A stretch of DNA of 64,000 nucleotides from Glaciimonas sp. PAMC28666 (GTDB lineage Bacteria > Pseudomonadota > Gammaproteobacteria > Burkholderiales > Burkholderiaceae_D), in assembly GCF_016917355.1 (NCBI RefSeq), contig NZ_CP070304.1, forward strand, positions 2,480,001 to 2,544,000, written 5' to 3'. A program made the position numbers and the translations under genes. Each line of letters starts with the position of its first letter. The stretch's first letter is position 1. Below, one piece after another: positions 27,984 to 37,220 of this stretch. The notes below the pieces were generated by a model that saw only the letters and a list, made by a program, of their open reading frames with translations, had not been told where the DNA came from and searched no databases.

Positions 27984-29783
27984 ATGATCAAATCCGCATT
28001 GTCTTTTCACTTGCCCAAAACGATGTCGGCTATTTTTAGCGATAGCGACAAGCCAGCGACGTTCTGGCGCACCCTGCAAACGTTTAACATTACCCGGATC
28101 GTCGTCGCACTGGTATTGCTGGTATACCTTAGTGCCAATGTAAAAAACGCGCTGCAATTTTCGGAGTTTTTCAATTACCCGGAAACCTGTTCCGTCTATT
28201 TACTTTGCGCAATAGTCTTTACGTTATTAGCGGCGTATTGGCAGCGCCAGTACCGGTTGCAAATTGTGGTGCAGATTATGGTGGATATAGGGGCGATTTC
28301 GATCCTCTATATCGGTGCAGGGGGTGCCAAAAGCGGATTAGCCATTCTTTTTTTGTTTCCCCTGGCGGGTGGCGCGATTTTGGCCTCGCTGCCGCTGGCG
28401 ATGCTATTTGTTTCGATCGTTACTTTGGTGTTATTGGGCGAGAGCGGGTATCAGGTTTTACAGGCGGCTTCCGAAGCCACTACGGTCAAAGCCGGAATGT
28501 CGGGTGCGGCATTTTTCTTTTCAGTGTTTGTGATCAATCGGCTGGCGAATCGGTTGATACGCCAGGAAGATCTGGCCAATCAGCGGGGTAAGGATTTGCG
28601 CGTCCAGCTTGCCATTAATCGCATGGCCGTTGCCGATATGGGAGACGGTTTGTTGGTGGTGGGGCCGGATGGTACTATTTTGATGGCAAATCCGATGGCT
28701 GGGCGCATGTTGGCATTGTCGGTACTCGACGACGGTCCGCGCTTTAAGCTGGGCGATTTCCCCTCGCTGACGCCGATTACCGAGGCGTTCTTTGTCTGGG
28801 CAAAGACCGTCAAGCAACATCCTGATGTGACGGCGCCGGGCAATTCACCGGGCAACGCGCAAAATATGCACCCTACGCAGTCAATTTCAGATGCGACGTC
28901 CAGCGATTCGCCGTTTCTGGTCACCATTAAACACAATGACGACCGCAGGCTCAACGGCGTTTTGCCGGGCCTGATCGGGCATGAACTGGCGGCACATTTC
29001 AAACTACGCTTTGCTGCGGTAAAAACCGAGGACCTAAGCGAATATGTTGCGGTGATTTTTCTGCAAGATGTCAGCGAAATTGAAAATCAGGCCCAACAAT
29101 TGAAGTTAGCATCAATGGGACGACTGACCGCAAGTATTGCCCATGAAGTTCGCAATCCGCTATCGTCGATATCGTACGCGGCGACGCTGTTAACCGAGGA
29201 TGCCACGAATCCGACGCAAGTACGCTTGCTCAATATTATTGAGGATAACGTGGCGCGTCTGAACCGGATGATCGAAGATATCCTCTCGCTATCGCGGAAG
29301 GTGCAACGGCAAACGGCACCTATCCTGTTGGGGCCGCTGGTATCGGATATCGCGGATGAGTTTCAGCAAATGAATGTCATTAAACCAGGCGTTTTGCAGC
29401 TCATTATTTCTACCTCCGGGGAGGATGGTGTTTGGTTCGACCCCTTGCATCTGCGTGAGGTTCTGGTAAATTTGTTGTCTAACGCTCTGCGTTATGCGAG
29501 TGGTGGTCCAAATAGTATGCGGCTTCAGGTCATGACGAACGCGTCCGGTGGGCTGGAGTTACACGTGCAAGATGATGGCGATTCCATCATGCCAGCCGTT
29601 CGTTCACATTTATTTGAGCCGTTTTACACGACGTCGAATAAAGGAACCGGGTTAGGGCTGTTTCTGGCGCGCGAGTTGTGTTTGAATAACGGCGCCATGC
29701 TGGATTATGAATATCGGCACGAGGCGCATGAAGACCTGACAGGGCGATTTGTAATCGCATTTGCGGTCCGTGGGCCAATTTAA
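27984..29783 (+). CDS. pilS: Two-component sensor histidine kinase PilS
   Basis: A 599-residue inner-membrane kinase of the type IV pilus system. About six hydrophobic segments occupy residues 40-195, as in PilS. A PAS-like region follows (about 205-370). The H-box ASIAHEVRNPL puts the phosphorylated histidine at H387, and the ATPase domain has the N-box (NLLSNALRYASGG) and a GTGLGLFLARE G-box. The start is uncertain between GTG 27966 and ATG 27984; the ATG has a GGAA site. PilR, the partner, follows directly. No pilin gene lies in the window. Confidence 0.92.
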   Translation: MIKSALSFHLPKTMSAIFSDSDKPATFWRTLQTFNITRIVVALVLLVYLSANVKNALQFSEFFNYPETCSVYLLCAIVFTLLAAYWQRQYRLQIVVQIMVDIGAISILYIGAGGAKSGLAILFLFPLAGGAILASLPLAMLFVSIVTLVLLGESGYQVLQAASEATTVKAGMSGAAFFFSVFVINRLANRLIRQEDLANQRGKDLRVQLAINRMAVADMGDGLLVVGPDGTILMANPMAGRMLALSVLDDGPRFKLGDFPSLTPITEAFFVWAKTVKQHPDVTAPGNSPGNAQNMHPTQSISDATSSDSPFLVTIKHNDDRRLNGVLPGLIGHELAAHFKLRFAAVKTEDLSEYVAVIFLQDVSEIENQAQQLKLASMGRLTASIAHEVRNPLSSISYAATLLTEDATNPTQVRLLNIIEDNVARLNRMIEDILSLSRKVQRQTAPILLGPLVSDIADEFQQMNVIKPGVLQLIISTSGEDGVWFDPLHLREVLVNLLSNALRYASGGPNSMRLQVMTNASGGLELHVQDDGDSIMPAVRSHLFEPFYTTSNKGTGLGLFLARELCLNNGAMLDYEYRHEAHEDLTGRFVIAFAVRGPI

Positions 29784-29814
29784 TTTTTTTTATTTGAGCG
29801 GGAAAATTGTTGCT

Positions 29815-31326
29815 ATGACTTCACCCCGTATTCTGGTAGTCGATGACGAAGCGCACCTACGCGAACTGTTGGAAATCGCGTTGGTTAAAATGGGTCTGGA
29901 CGTCGATAGTGCCGACTCGCTGACGGAGGCGCGACGCCTCCTTTTGCTGCGTGATTATGCTCTCGTGCTGACTGACATGCGGCTTCTTGACGGACTCGGC
30001 ATTGAGCTGGTGCGCGAAGTTGTGGCCAGCGGCAAGATGACTCCGGTCGCTGTCATTACGGCATTCGGCAGTGCCGACAATGCCGTCATGGCGCTTAAGG
30101 CAGGCGCTTTTGATTATTTATCGAAGCCGGTCGCACTCGATCAGCTGCGTTTGATGGTGCAATCGGCGCTACGCGTACATGCGCCCGAGCGCAGCGGGCC
30201 GCCGACTGCCGGGGGGGCTGGCATGTCGCCACGGGGCGATATCAGCCACACCAAAGCCAGCGCGCCTCCCTTACGTCTGATTGGGGTTTCAGCGGCGATG
30301 CAGGATCTGCGGACCCAAATTGCGAGGCTGGCGCGGAGCATGGCACCCATTGCAATCAGCGGCGAATCCGGCAGCGGGAAAGAATTGGCCGCACGCGATT
30401 TGCATGCGCTCAGTCCGCGAGCCGATAAACCTTTTATCGCGGTGAATTGCGGTGCTATTCCCGAGAATTTGATGGAAGCCGAATTTTTTGGCTATCGTAA
30501 AGGTGCGTTTACTGGCGCAGCCGATGATCGTGACGGTTTTTTTCAGGCCGCAAATGGCGGTACCTTGTTACTCGACGAAGTGGCTGACCTGCCGTTGGCG
30601 ATGCAGGTCAAATTATTGCGTGCGATTCAAGAGCGTCGGGTCCGCAAAGTCGGTGCCACCACGGAAGAGGTGGTAGATGTACGTCTGGTAAGCGCCACTC
30701 ACCAAAATTTGGCCGAGTGCGTCGAAAAAGGCAAGTTTCGTCAGGATTTGTATTACCGTTTGAATGTCATCGAGCTTCATCTGCCGCCGTTGCGGGAGCG
30801 GGCCGACGATATTGGTCTTCTGGCTGAAGTCATTTTGGCGCGTCTGACCTTTCCGGACCCACACCAGGCGCCGGTAGCGCTGAGTGCTGCCGCCTTGCAA
30901 GCACTACACGGATATACCTTTCCCGGAAATGTCCGCGAATTAGAAAATATCCTTGAGCGGGCTCTGGCGTTTGCCAACGATGGCGTGATCGAAGTGTCTG
31001 ATCTGGCATTAAAAACATCGGGACTTCGGCAAAGGGAAGCTGCCAGCGCCACCGAGTCGCGAGAACCAATTGGTCCGGAGGAATCGGCGGCGACCGTTGC
31101 TGCAATCATCGCAATGGGACAACAATTCGTGATTCATCCGGATGATGCCAACGTCACGTTGCCGCCATCACTGCCGATGCATTTAGACGATGTGGAACGT
31201 AATATCATCCGGCAGGCGTTGGGGCGTACCCAATTTAACCGCACTAAAGCCGCCGAGTTATTAGGGATCAGCTTTCGTCAATTGCGGTATCGGATGCAGC
31301 GGTTATCAATTCATGAGCAGGAATGA
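29815..31326 (+). CDS. pilR: Sigma-54 response regulator PilR
   Basis: A 503-residue transcription activator working with sigma-54, phosphorylated by PilS. The receiver domain (5-120) has the phospho-acceptor D54 (LTDMRLLDG). The AAA+ domain begins with Walker A GESGSGKE at about 183-190 and contains the sigma-54 contact loop GAFTGA at 230-235. A Fis-type helix-turn-helix closes the protein (RTKAAELLGISFRQLRYRM). The ATG at 29815 was chosen because family homology starts there (RILVVDDE). Expected to activate pilin genes elsewhere. Confidence 0.95.
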   Translation: MTSPRILVVDDEAHLRELLEIALVKMGLDVDSADSLTEARRLLLLRDYALVLTDMRLLDGLGIELVREVVASGKMTPVAVITAFGSADNAVMALKAGAFDYLSKPVALDQLRLMVQSALRVHAPERSGPPTAGGAGMSPRGDISHTKASAPPLRLIGVSAAMQDLRTQIARLARSMAPIAISGESGSGKELAARDLHALSPRADKPFIAVNCGAIPENLMEAEFFGYRKGAFTGAADDRDGFFQAANGGTLLLDEVADLPLAMQVKLLRAIQERRVRKVGATTEEVVDVRLVSATHQNLAECVEKGKFRQDLYYRLNVIELHLPPLRERADDIGLLAEVILARLTFPDPHQAPVALSAAALQALHGYTFPGNVRELENILERALAFANDGVIEVSDLALKTSGLRQREAASATESREPIGPEESAATVAAIIAMGQQFVIHPDDANVTLPPSLPMHLDDVERNIIRQALGRTQFNRTKAAELLGISFRQLRYRMQRLSIHEQE

Positions 31327-31341
31327 TGGGGTTTCGTGATA

Positions 31342-32034
31342 ATGGATAAAGTGTCCACAACCGGTGCCGCGGTGATCACACCGACCGTTGCGGCAACCAT
31401 CCAGCCTGCGAAATCGCCGATTTTTCGGATTGGCGAGGACGGCTGGTGTGTTCCCGTTACCGGACGAACTTCATCAGTTGCGCATCTGCATTCGCCGAAT
31501 TGCGATGCGCGGCCTGTCGACAGTGGTATCGCATTGTTGGTCATTCACAATATTAGTTTGCCACCCGGACAATTTGGCGGCCCTTTTATTGCGGACCTGT
31601 TTTGTAATCGCCTCGACTACGATGCTGATCCGTACTTTGATCATTTACGACCATTGCGGGTGTCTGCGCATTTCTTGATTCGTCGCGATGGGTCCGTTGT
31701 GCAATTTGTATCGACCAATCAAAGAGCATGGCACGCGGGTGTATCATCCTTTGATGAACGGCAGGGTTGTAATGATTTTTCGATCGGGATTGAACTCGAG
31801 GGCACCGATTTTGAATCCTTTGCCGCTCCGCAATATCCTGCATTGTGTGCACTGACCGATGCATTGATGTGTCGTCATGGCCTGGTGGCCGTGCGTGGGC
31901 ATAGCCATATTGCACCTGGGAGGAAAAGCGATCCAGGCCCATTTTTTGACTGGCATCAATACCAGCAAGGCTTGGCGGACTATCAACCGCAAGTACTTAC
32001 CAACCTCACATTGCGCTTCCCCATTGGGGACTAG
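31342..32034 (+). CDS. ampD: N-acetylmuramyl-L-alanine amidase AmpD
   Basis: A 230-residue cytoplasmic zinc amidase of the amidase_2 family that cleaves 1,6-anhydromuropeptides during wall recycling; its loss typically derepresses ampC. Zinc ligand H69 lies in LVIHNISLPP, and the second His and Asp are in VRGHSHIAPGRKSDPG. The conserved HAGVSSF and IGIELEGTD segments are present. About 45 residues precede the conserved core, longer than E. coli AmpD (183 residues). Start is uncertain between GTG 31336 and ATG 31342. It lies 15 bp after pilR, the usual betaproteobacterial order. Confidence 0.92.
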   Translation: MDKVSTTGAAVITPTVAATIQPAKSPIFRIGEDGWCVPVTGRTSSVAHLHSPNCDARPVDSGIALLVIHNISLPPGQFGGPFIADLFCNRLDYDADPYFDHLRPLRVSAHFLIRRDGSVVQFVSTNQRAWHAGVSSFDERQGCNDFSIGIELEGTDFESFAAPQYPALCALTDALMCRHGLVAVRGHSHIAPGRKSDPGPFFDWHQYQQGLADYQPQVLTNLTLRFPIGD

Positions 32035-32097
32035 GAAAGTCAATAGATTTTGACTTTTGTGGCGAAAAAAGATTCTATGAATCCACGCGTTTAAGCA

Positions 32098-32126
32098 TTG
32101 CGTCCATACAGTTCAGGTACTACAAT
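32098..32126 (+). promoter_or_regulatory. Candidate nrdA promoter
   Basis: TTGCGT (32098-32103), a 17-base spacer and TACAAT (32121-32126). The -10 lies inside the first NrdR box, which fits repression. The resulting leader would be about 370 bases. Confidence 0.55.
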
Positions 32127-32132
32127 TAGTAC
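32117..32132 (+). promoter_or_regulatory. NrdR box 1 (weaker)
   Basis: The 16-mer GTACTACAATTAGTAC keeps the core positions (C..A..A..T.G) of the NrdR consensus. It starts 31 bp before box 2, about three helical turns, the spacing expected of paired NrdR boxes. Confidence 0.65.
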
Positions 32133-32147
32133 ATACACCGATACAAA

Positions 32148-32163
32148 AAACTATATATAGTGT
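32148..32163 (+). promoter_or_regulatory. NrdR box 2 (strong)
   Basis: AAACTATATATAGTGT closely matches the NrdR consensus acaCwATATATwGtgt. NrdR represses ribonucleotide reductase genes when dATP is high. The site is about 345 bases upstream of nrdA. Confidence 0.8.
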
Positions 32164-32506
32164 TTTGTGTTGAAGATGTAGCTCTCCATTTCGCTGTGTT
32201 GGTGCCTTATCTACATGTTTTTATCTGCGTTTCTTATTGTCATATTAAGAAGGTTTCAGTAGTCATGTTGGATGGCCACAATACAGCCCCCTCACTTAAA
32301 TTGATCACTTTTGACATCGCGTCAAATGGATTTCGCGTTTACGTGTATTTGGTCAGTTCTTTGCAGTCCATCAGTTGCAGTAATCAGTGGATGCAGCGTA
32401 AGCGTGGTGGTGTGTCAGTGAATCCTGAAGATTTCAGTGGTTCTCATTAATAGTTAACAACAACGGACGCGTTAAACGCGTCTGTCAACTCAGCTCGGGA
32501 GGCTCA
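32164..32506 (+). other. Long nrdA leader, 343 bp
   Basis: No gene supported. A perfect 6-bp hairpin (GACGCG / CGCGTC, 32466-32482) lies 13 bases upstream of the nrdA ribosome site. No riboswitch was recognised. Confidence 0.4.
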
Positions 32507-35440
32507 GTGCAATCTACTCAAGAAATTTCCGTTAAATCTTCCTCCGAATTCGGTGGTGCATCGTCGCAATCTGGTAAGAGTCCCGCTCCCGTGAATTCGC
32601 CAGTCAGTTTTGGTGATTATCGGATCATTCGCCGCAATGGTTCAGTGGTCGGATTTGAACCGTCCAAGATATCAATTGCCGTGACCAAGGCTTTTCTAGC
32701 CGTCAACGGCGGTCAGGGTGCGGCCTCCGCCCGTGTCCGCGAATTAGTCGAACAGTTGACCCTCAACGTGGTAAATGCGTTGGTACGTCGTCAGCCAACT
32801 GGCGGCACGTTTCACATTGAAGATATTCAGGATCAGGTCGAGTTGTCGCTAATGCGTTCCGGCGAACATGACGTGGCACGTGCTTACGTCTTGTATCGCG
32901 CCAAGCGCATGGAAGAGCGCGCGCAACTGACTACCAGTAGCGCTGCTGTGGCGTCGGCCGAACTGTACGTCACTGAAGATGGGCAGCGTCGGGTTCTGGA
33001 TATGAATCAAGTGCGCGATTTGATTTCCGCCGCCTGTATCGGTCTGGAAAAACATGTCGATGCCGAAGCGATACTGTCGGAGGCAGTTAAAAATCTCTAC
33101 GACGGCGTGCCAGTCGAAGAGCTGCACAAGTCTGCAATTTTGGCGGCACGTGCGTTGATGGAAAAAGATCCTGCCTATAGCACTGTGACAGCGCGTTTGC
33201 TGATGCACACAATTCGTAAGGAAGTCTTCGGTAAAGAAGTGACGCAAGCGGATGCACCAGCGGAATACCTTGAATATTTCCCAAAGTATATTAAAAAGGG
33301 TATAGATGCAGATTTATTGGATAGCAAGCTGGCCCAGTTCGATTTAAAAAAACTGGCTGATGCGTTGCAACCAGAACGTGATCTGCAATTTGCCTATATC
33401 GGTCTGCAAACTTTGTATGACCGCTATTTCCTCCACATACAAGACGTGCGTATCGAAATGCCGCAAGCATTTTACATGCGCGTAGCGATGGGCTTGTCGT
33501 TGAATGAAGTTAACCGCGAAGAGCGGGCAATTGAGTTCTACAATTTGCTATCCAGTTTCGATTTCATGAGCTCCACGCCAACCCTGTTTAATTCAGGGAC
33601 ATTGCGCTCACAACTGTCATCGTGCTACCTGACTACCGTTTCGGATGACCTTGAAGGTATCTACGACGCGATCAAGGAAAACGCTTTATTGGCGAAATAC
33701 GCTGGCGGTCTGGGTAATGACTGGACGCCGGTGCGTTCGCTTGGCGCGCACATCAAGGGCACCAACGGCAAATCACAAGGTGTGGTCCCGTTCCTGAAGG
33801 TGGTGAACGATACGGCTGTTGCAGTTAATCAAGGCGGTAAGCGTAAGGGCGCAGTGTGCGCTTATCTGGAAACCTGGCACATGGATATCGAGGAATTCCT
33901 CGACCTGCGCAAAAACACCGGCGATGATCGTCGTCGCACCCATGACATGAACACGGCGAACTGGATTCCCGATCTGTTTATGAAGCGCGTGATGGAAAAA
34001 GGAGAATGGACCCTGTTCTCGCCGAGCGATGCCCCGGATCTGCATGACAAGGTCGGTAAGGCGTTTGAAACGGCTTACATCGGCTACGAAGCGAAAGCCG
34101 CACGCGGTGAACTGCGCACCACCAAGAAATTGCACGCGCTGGATCTGTGGCGCAAGATGTTGTCGATGCTGTTTGAAACCGGTCATCCATGGATTACGTT
34201 TAAAGATCCTTGCAATATCCGTTCGCCTCAGCAACACGTCGGCATGGTGCACAGCTCTAATTTGTGTACAGAAATTACGCTCAACACGAACGAGTCGGAA
34301 ATCGCGGTCTGTAATCTCGGCTCAGTCAATCTGCCAGCGCACATGAAAGACGGCAAACTTGACCCGGTCAAGCTCCAAAAGACTATTAGTACAGCGATGC
34401 GGATGCTGGATAACGTCATTGATATCAATTACTACGCCGTTAAAAAAGCGCGTGACTCTAACTTGCGTCATCGTCCGGTAGGTCTGGGTATCATGGGATT
34501 CCAGGACTGCCTGCACATGATGCGGATTCCTTATGCATCCCAGGAAGCGGTCGAGTTTGCGGATCGTTCGATGGAAGTTGTTTGTTACAACGCCTATTGG
34601 GCCTCCACTGCGTTAGCAGAAGAGCGCGGTCGTTACAGTTCATTCCGCGGTTCTTTGTGGGATCGTGGCATCCTGCCGCAAGATTCCCTGAAGTTATTGG
34701 CCGAAGAGCGCGGCGGTTATCTTGAGACCGACATGTCGGAGTCGCTCGACTGGACGTCCCTGCGCGCTCGTATCAAAGAATTTGGTATGCGTAATTCGAA
34801 TTGCGTGGCGATTGCGCCAACTGCGACCATCTCGAACATCATCGGTGTATCGGCATGTATCGAACCGACGTATCAAAATCTGTACGTGAAATCGAATTTG
34901 TCCGGCGAGTTCACCGAGATTAACGCTTACCTGGTACGTGACCTGAAGGCCCGCGGCTTGTGGGACGAAGTCATGATCTCGGATCTGAAGTATTTTGACG
35001 GCAGTCTGGCTAAAATTGATCGCATACCGCAAGATTTGCGCGCTATTTATGCCACGGCGTTCGAAGTCGAACCTTCATGGTTGGTCGAAGCGGCATCCCG
35101 TCGTCAAAAATGGATCGATCAGGCGCAGTCGCTCAATATCTATATGGCAGGTGCATCGGGCAAAAAACTCGACGAAACCTACAAGCTGGCTTGGTTGCGT
35201 GGTCTTAAAACCACCTACTATCTGCGCACGATCGGTGCTACCCACACTGAAAAATCAACCACCAAAACCGGCGCGTTGAATGCAGTGTCGGTGGATGGTG
35301 CTGCCAGCGGCGGTGCGATGGCAAACTATGCGGCCAAGGCCAGCGTGGCGACGGTATCGGACGAACTGGAACTGGATGGCCCGGCGTGTACGATGCGTCC
35401 AGGTGATGCCGGTTTCGAAGAGTGCGAAGCCTGCCAGTAA
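32507..35440 (+). CDS. nrdA: Ribonucleoside-diphosphate reductase alpha subunit, class Ia
   Basis: A 977-residue large subunit that reduces ribonucleoside diphosphates to deoxy forms using the radical generated by NrdB. After a Ser-rich stretch of about 35 residues comes an ATP-cone (about 40-130, RNGSVVGFEPSKI) that senses ATP/dATP. The barrel contains the redox-active SSCYL cysteine, NLCTEI, the AVCNLGSVNL block and the conserved Tyr pair region near the C-terminal part. The tail CEACQ holds the CxxC that passes electrons from thioredoxin. The GTG start has a good GGGAGG site. Probably in one transcript with nrdB. Confidence 0.97.
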   Translation: MQSTQEISVKSSSEFGGASSQSGKSPAPVNSPVSFGDYRIIRRNGSVVGFEPSKISIAVTKAFLAVNGGQGAASARVRELVEQLTLNVVNALVRRQPTGGTFHIEDIQDQVELSLMRSGEHDVARAYVLYRAKRMEERAQLTTSSAAVASAELYVTEDGQRRVLDMNQVRDLISAACIGLEKHVDAEAILSEAVKNLYDGVPVEELHKSAILAARALMEKDPAYSTVTARLLMHTIRKEVFGKEVTQADAPAEYLEYFPKYIKKGIDADLLDSKLAQFDLKKLADALQPERDLQFAYIGLQTLYDRYFLHIQDVRIEMPQAFYMRVAMGLSLNEVNREERAIEFYNLLSSFDFMSSTPTLFNSGTLRSQLSSCYLTTVSDDLEGIYDAIKENALLAKYAGGLGNDWTPVRSLGAHIKGTNGKSQGVVPFLKVVNDTAVAVNQGGKRKGAVCAYLETWHMDIEEFLDLRKNTGDDRRRTHDMNTANWIPDLFMKRVMEKGEWTLFSPSDAPDLHDKVGKAFETAYIGYEAKAARGELRTTKKLHALDLWRKMLSMLFETGHPWITFKDPCNIRSPQQHVGMVHSSNLCTEITLNTNESEIAVCNLGSVNLPAHMKDGKLDPVKLQKTISTAMRMLDNVIDINYYAVKKARDSNLRHRPVGLGIMGFQDCLHMMRIPYASQEAVEFADRSMEVVCYNAYWASTALAEERGRYSSFRGSLWDRGILPQDSLKLLAEERGGYLETDMSESLDWTSLRARIKEFGMRNSNCVAIAPTATISNIIGVSACIEPTYQNLYVKSNLSGEFTEINAYLVRDLKARGLWDEVMISDLKYFDGSLAKIDRIPQDLRAIYATAFEVEPSWLVEAASRRQKWIDQAQSLNIYMAGASGKKLDETYKLAWLRGLKTTYYLRTIGATHTEKSTTKTGALNAVSVDGAASGGAMANYAAKASVATVSDELELDGPACTMRPGDAGFEECEACQ

Positions 35441-35589
35441 TCTACTCGCCGACTATTCAGTATTACGGCACGTTTCAGTCGTTGTGGGCGTGCCGATCAG
35501 CAAAGTAACACCAGGTTTGAACACGAACTGTTGCGCTGGCTGAACTAAAGTCGTGCGCGCTAATCAAAAGACAAAGTAAAGGAAGAAAT

Positions 35590-36708
35590 ATGCTCTCTTG
35601 GGATGAACAAACAAGTTCAACACCCGCCTCGCGTGGAATGCCGCCTGGATCGCAACCGGTCCAGTCGACCGAAGCGCCCGTGGACACGACGCATCGAGTT
35701 AATGCAGCCGACAAGCGCATTATCAATGGACACACCGACGTCAATCAACTGGTGCCATTTAAATATAAATGGGCGTGGGATAAGTATTTGGCCGGTTGCG
35801 CGAATCACTGGATGCCGCAGGAAATTAATATGCAGCGTGATATTGAACTGTGGAAGAGTCCGAACGGATTGACCGATGACGAGCGTCGTCTGGTAAAACG
35901 TAATCTGGGTTTCTTCGTTACTGCCGACTCGCTGGCTGCCAATAATATCGTGTTGGGTACATACCGCCATATCACCGCGCCGGAATGCCGCCAATATTTG
36001 CTGCGTCAGGCATTTGAAGAGGCTATTCATACCCACGCCTATCAGTACATTGTTGAGTCGCTGGGTTTGGACGAGGCAGAAATTTTTAATGCGTATCACG
36101 AAGTAAAATCGATTCGTGACAAAGACGAGTTTTTGATTCCGTTCATTAACACCCTGACCGATCCTGAGTTCAAGACCGGCACAACCGAAAATGACCAGAA
36201 ATTATTACGCTCGTTGATCGTGTTCGCCTGCATCATGGAAGGTCTTTTCTTCTATGTCGGTTTCACTCAGATCCTTGCGCTTGGTCGTCAAAATAAAATG
36301 ATGGGTGCCGCAGAACAGTACCAATATATTTTGCGCGATGAATCAATGCACTGTAACTTCGGCATCGATTTAATCAACACAATCAAGATGGAAAATCCGC
36401 ATTTGTGGACCTCAGAATTTCGCGATGAAATTAAATCGTTGTTTTTAAGCGCTGTAGAGTTGGAATATCGCTACGCAGAGGATACAATGCCGCGTGGAGT
36501 ACTCGGTTTGAATGCGCCAATGTTCAAAGGTTATTTGCGGTTCATCGCAAATCGCCGCGCGCAGCAAATCGGACTGGACCCAATGTTCCCTCAGGAAGAA
36601 AATCCCTTCCCCTGGATGAGCGAGATGATCGATCTGAAAAAAGAGCGCAACTTTTTTGAGACACGTGTCATTGAGTATCAAACCGGCGGTGCACTGAACT
36701 GGGAATAA
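35590..36708 (+). CDS. nrdB: Ribonucleoside-diphosphate reductase beta subunit
   Basis: A 372-residue ferritin-like small subunit carrying the diiron centre. The ligand helix EEAIHTHAY gives E144, H147 and the radical tyrosine Y151, four residues after the His as in class Ia. The first ligand is an Asp (TADSLAANN). Around these the sequence resembles Chlamydia R2 more than E. coli R2, but the radical Tyr, replaced by Phe in Chlamydia class Ic, is retained. A second metal motif DESMHCNFG is in the C-terminal half. The first 45 residues are poorly conserved. An AAAGGAAG site precedes the ATG. Confidence 0.96.
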   Translation: MLSWDEQTSSTPASRGMPPGSQPVQSTEAPVDTTHRVNAADKRIINGHTDVNQLVPFKYKWAWDKYLAGCANHWMPQEINMQRDIELWKSPNGLTDDERRLVKRNLGFFVTADSLAANNIVLGTYRHITAPECRQYLLRQAFEEAIHTHAYQYIVESLGLDEAEIFNAYHEVKSIRDKDEFLIPFINTLTDPEFKTGTTENDQKLLRSLIVFACIMEGLFFYVGFTQILALGRQNKMMGAAEQYQYILRDESMHCNFGIDLINTIKMENPHLWTSEFRDEIKSLFLSAVELEYRYAEDTMPRGVLGLNAPMFKGYLRFIANRRAQQIGLDPMFPQEENPFPWMSEMIDLKKERNFFETRVIEYQTGGALNWE

Positions 36709-36845
36709 CGGTACCAGAATCTCCGACAAGAATATGAGGTGGACGGAAAGATGCAGCGAACAGTTTGAAAAAAAGCGCTGCATAACCAAAGGTAGCAATC
36801 CAATTTAATGAACAGTCAAAGACCGCAAAGATCTTATCTGTCGTC

Positions 36846-36886
36846 GCCGCTCATCCCGACTAAATCGGGAATGGCGGCTTTTTCTT
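36846..36886 (+). terminator. Rho-independent terminator after nrdB
   Basis: GCCGC..TCCCGA, a short loop, TCGGGA..GCGGC with one bulge, then TTTTTCTTT. It lies 137 bp after the nrdB stop. Confidence 0.75.
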
Positions 36887-36938
36887 TGGAAAATCCGAAA
36901 GCCTTTTGTAACTGAACAGGTTTAATGAATAGAATTCC

Positions 36939-36968
36939 GACGTTGGCTTAATCGCCGGCGTCTTTTTG
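36939..36968 (+). terminator. Second terminator-like hairpin
   Basis: A 9-bp stem GACGTTGGC / GCCGGCGTC (two G-U pairs), a 6-base loop and five T. It is tandem with the previous terminator and insulates the following histone-like gene. Nothing coding was found in the whole 36709-37220 gap. Confidence 0.6.
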
Positions 36969-37220
36969 GTCAGGTTCGCAGCCGCAAGGCGTTGCGAATG
37001 AAGTGATTCTTCCGGATCGATGATCGCGGAAGAAATCCCTGATCAATAATGGCTGAAGTGCTGCATCAATGAGGGGATGGAGCAGTTCAGCTGGTGCCGA
37101 ATTCATTAGCGCAAGCAGAGTGTTGATTGCGCCGATGAATAATCCGCCGGACCATCGCGATGGGCCGTCGGGTTTCCAACTTGGAGTTTGATTTTTTCCA
37201 TCACGTGAAGGAGAAACAAC

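Noticed and set aside
32160-32450. 96-codon frame in the nrdA leader, and possible cobalamin riboswitch
   Set aside because: The frame begins inside an NrdR box and has no recognisable domain. No B12-box-like sequence was seen.
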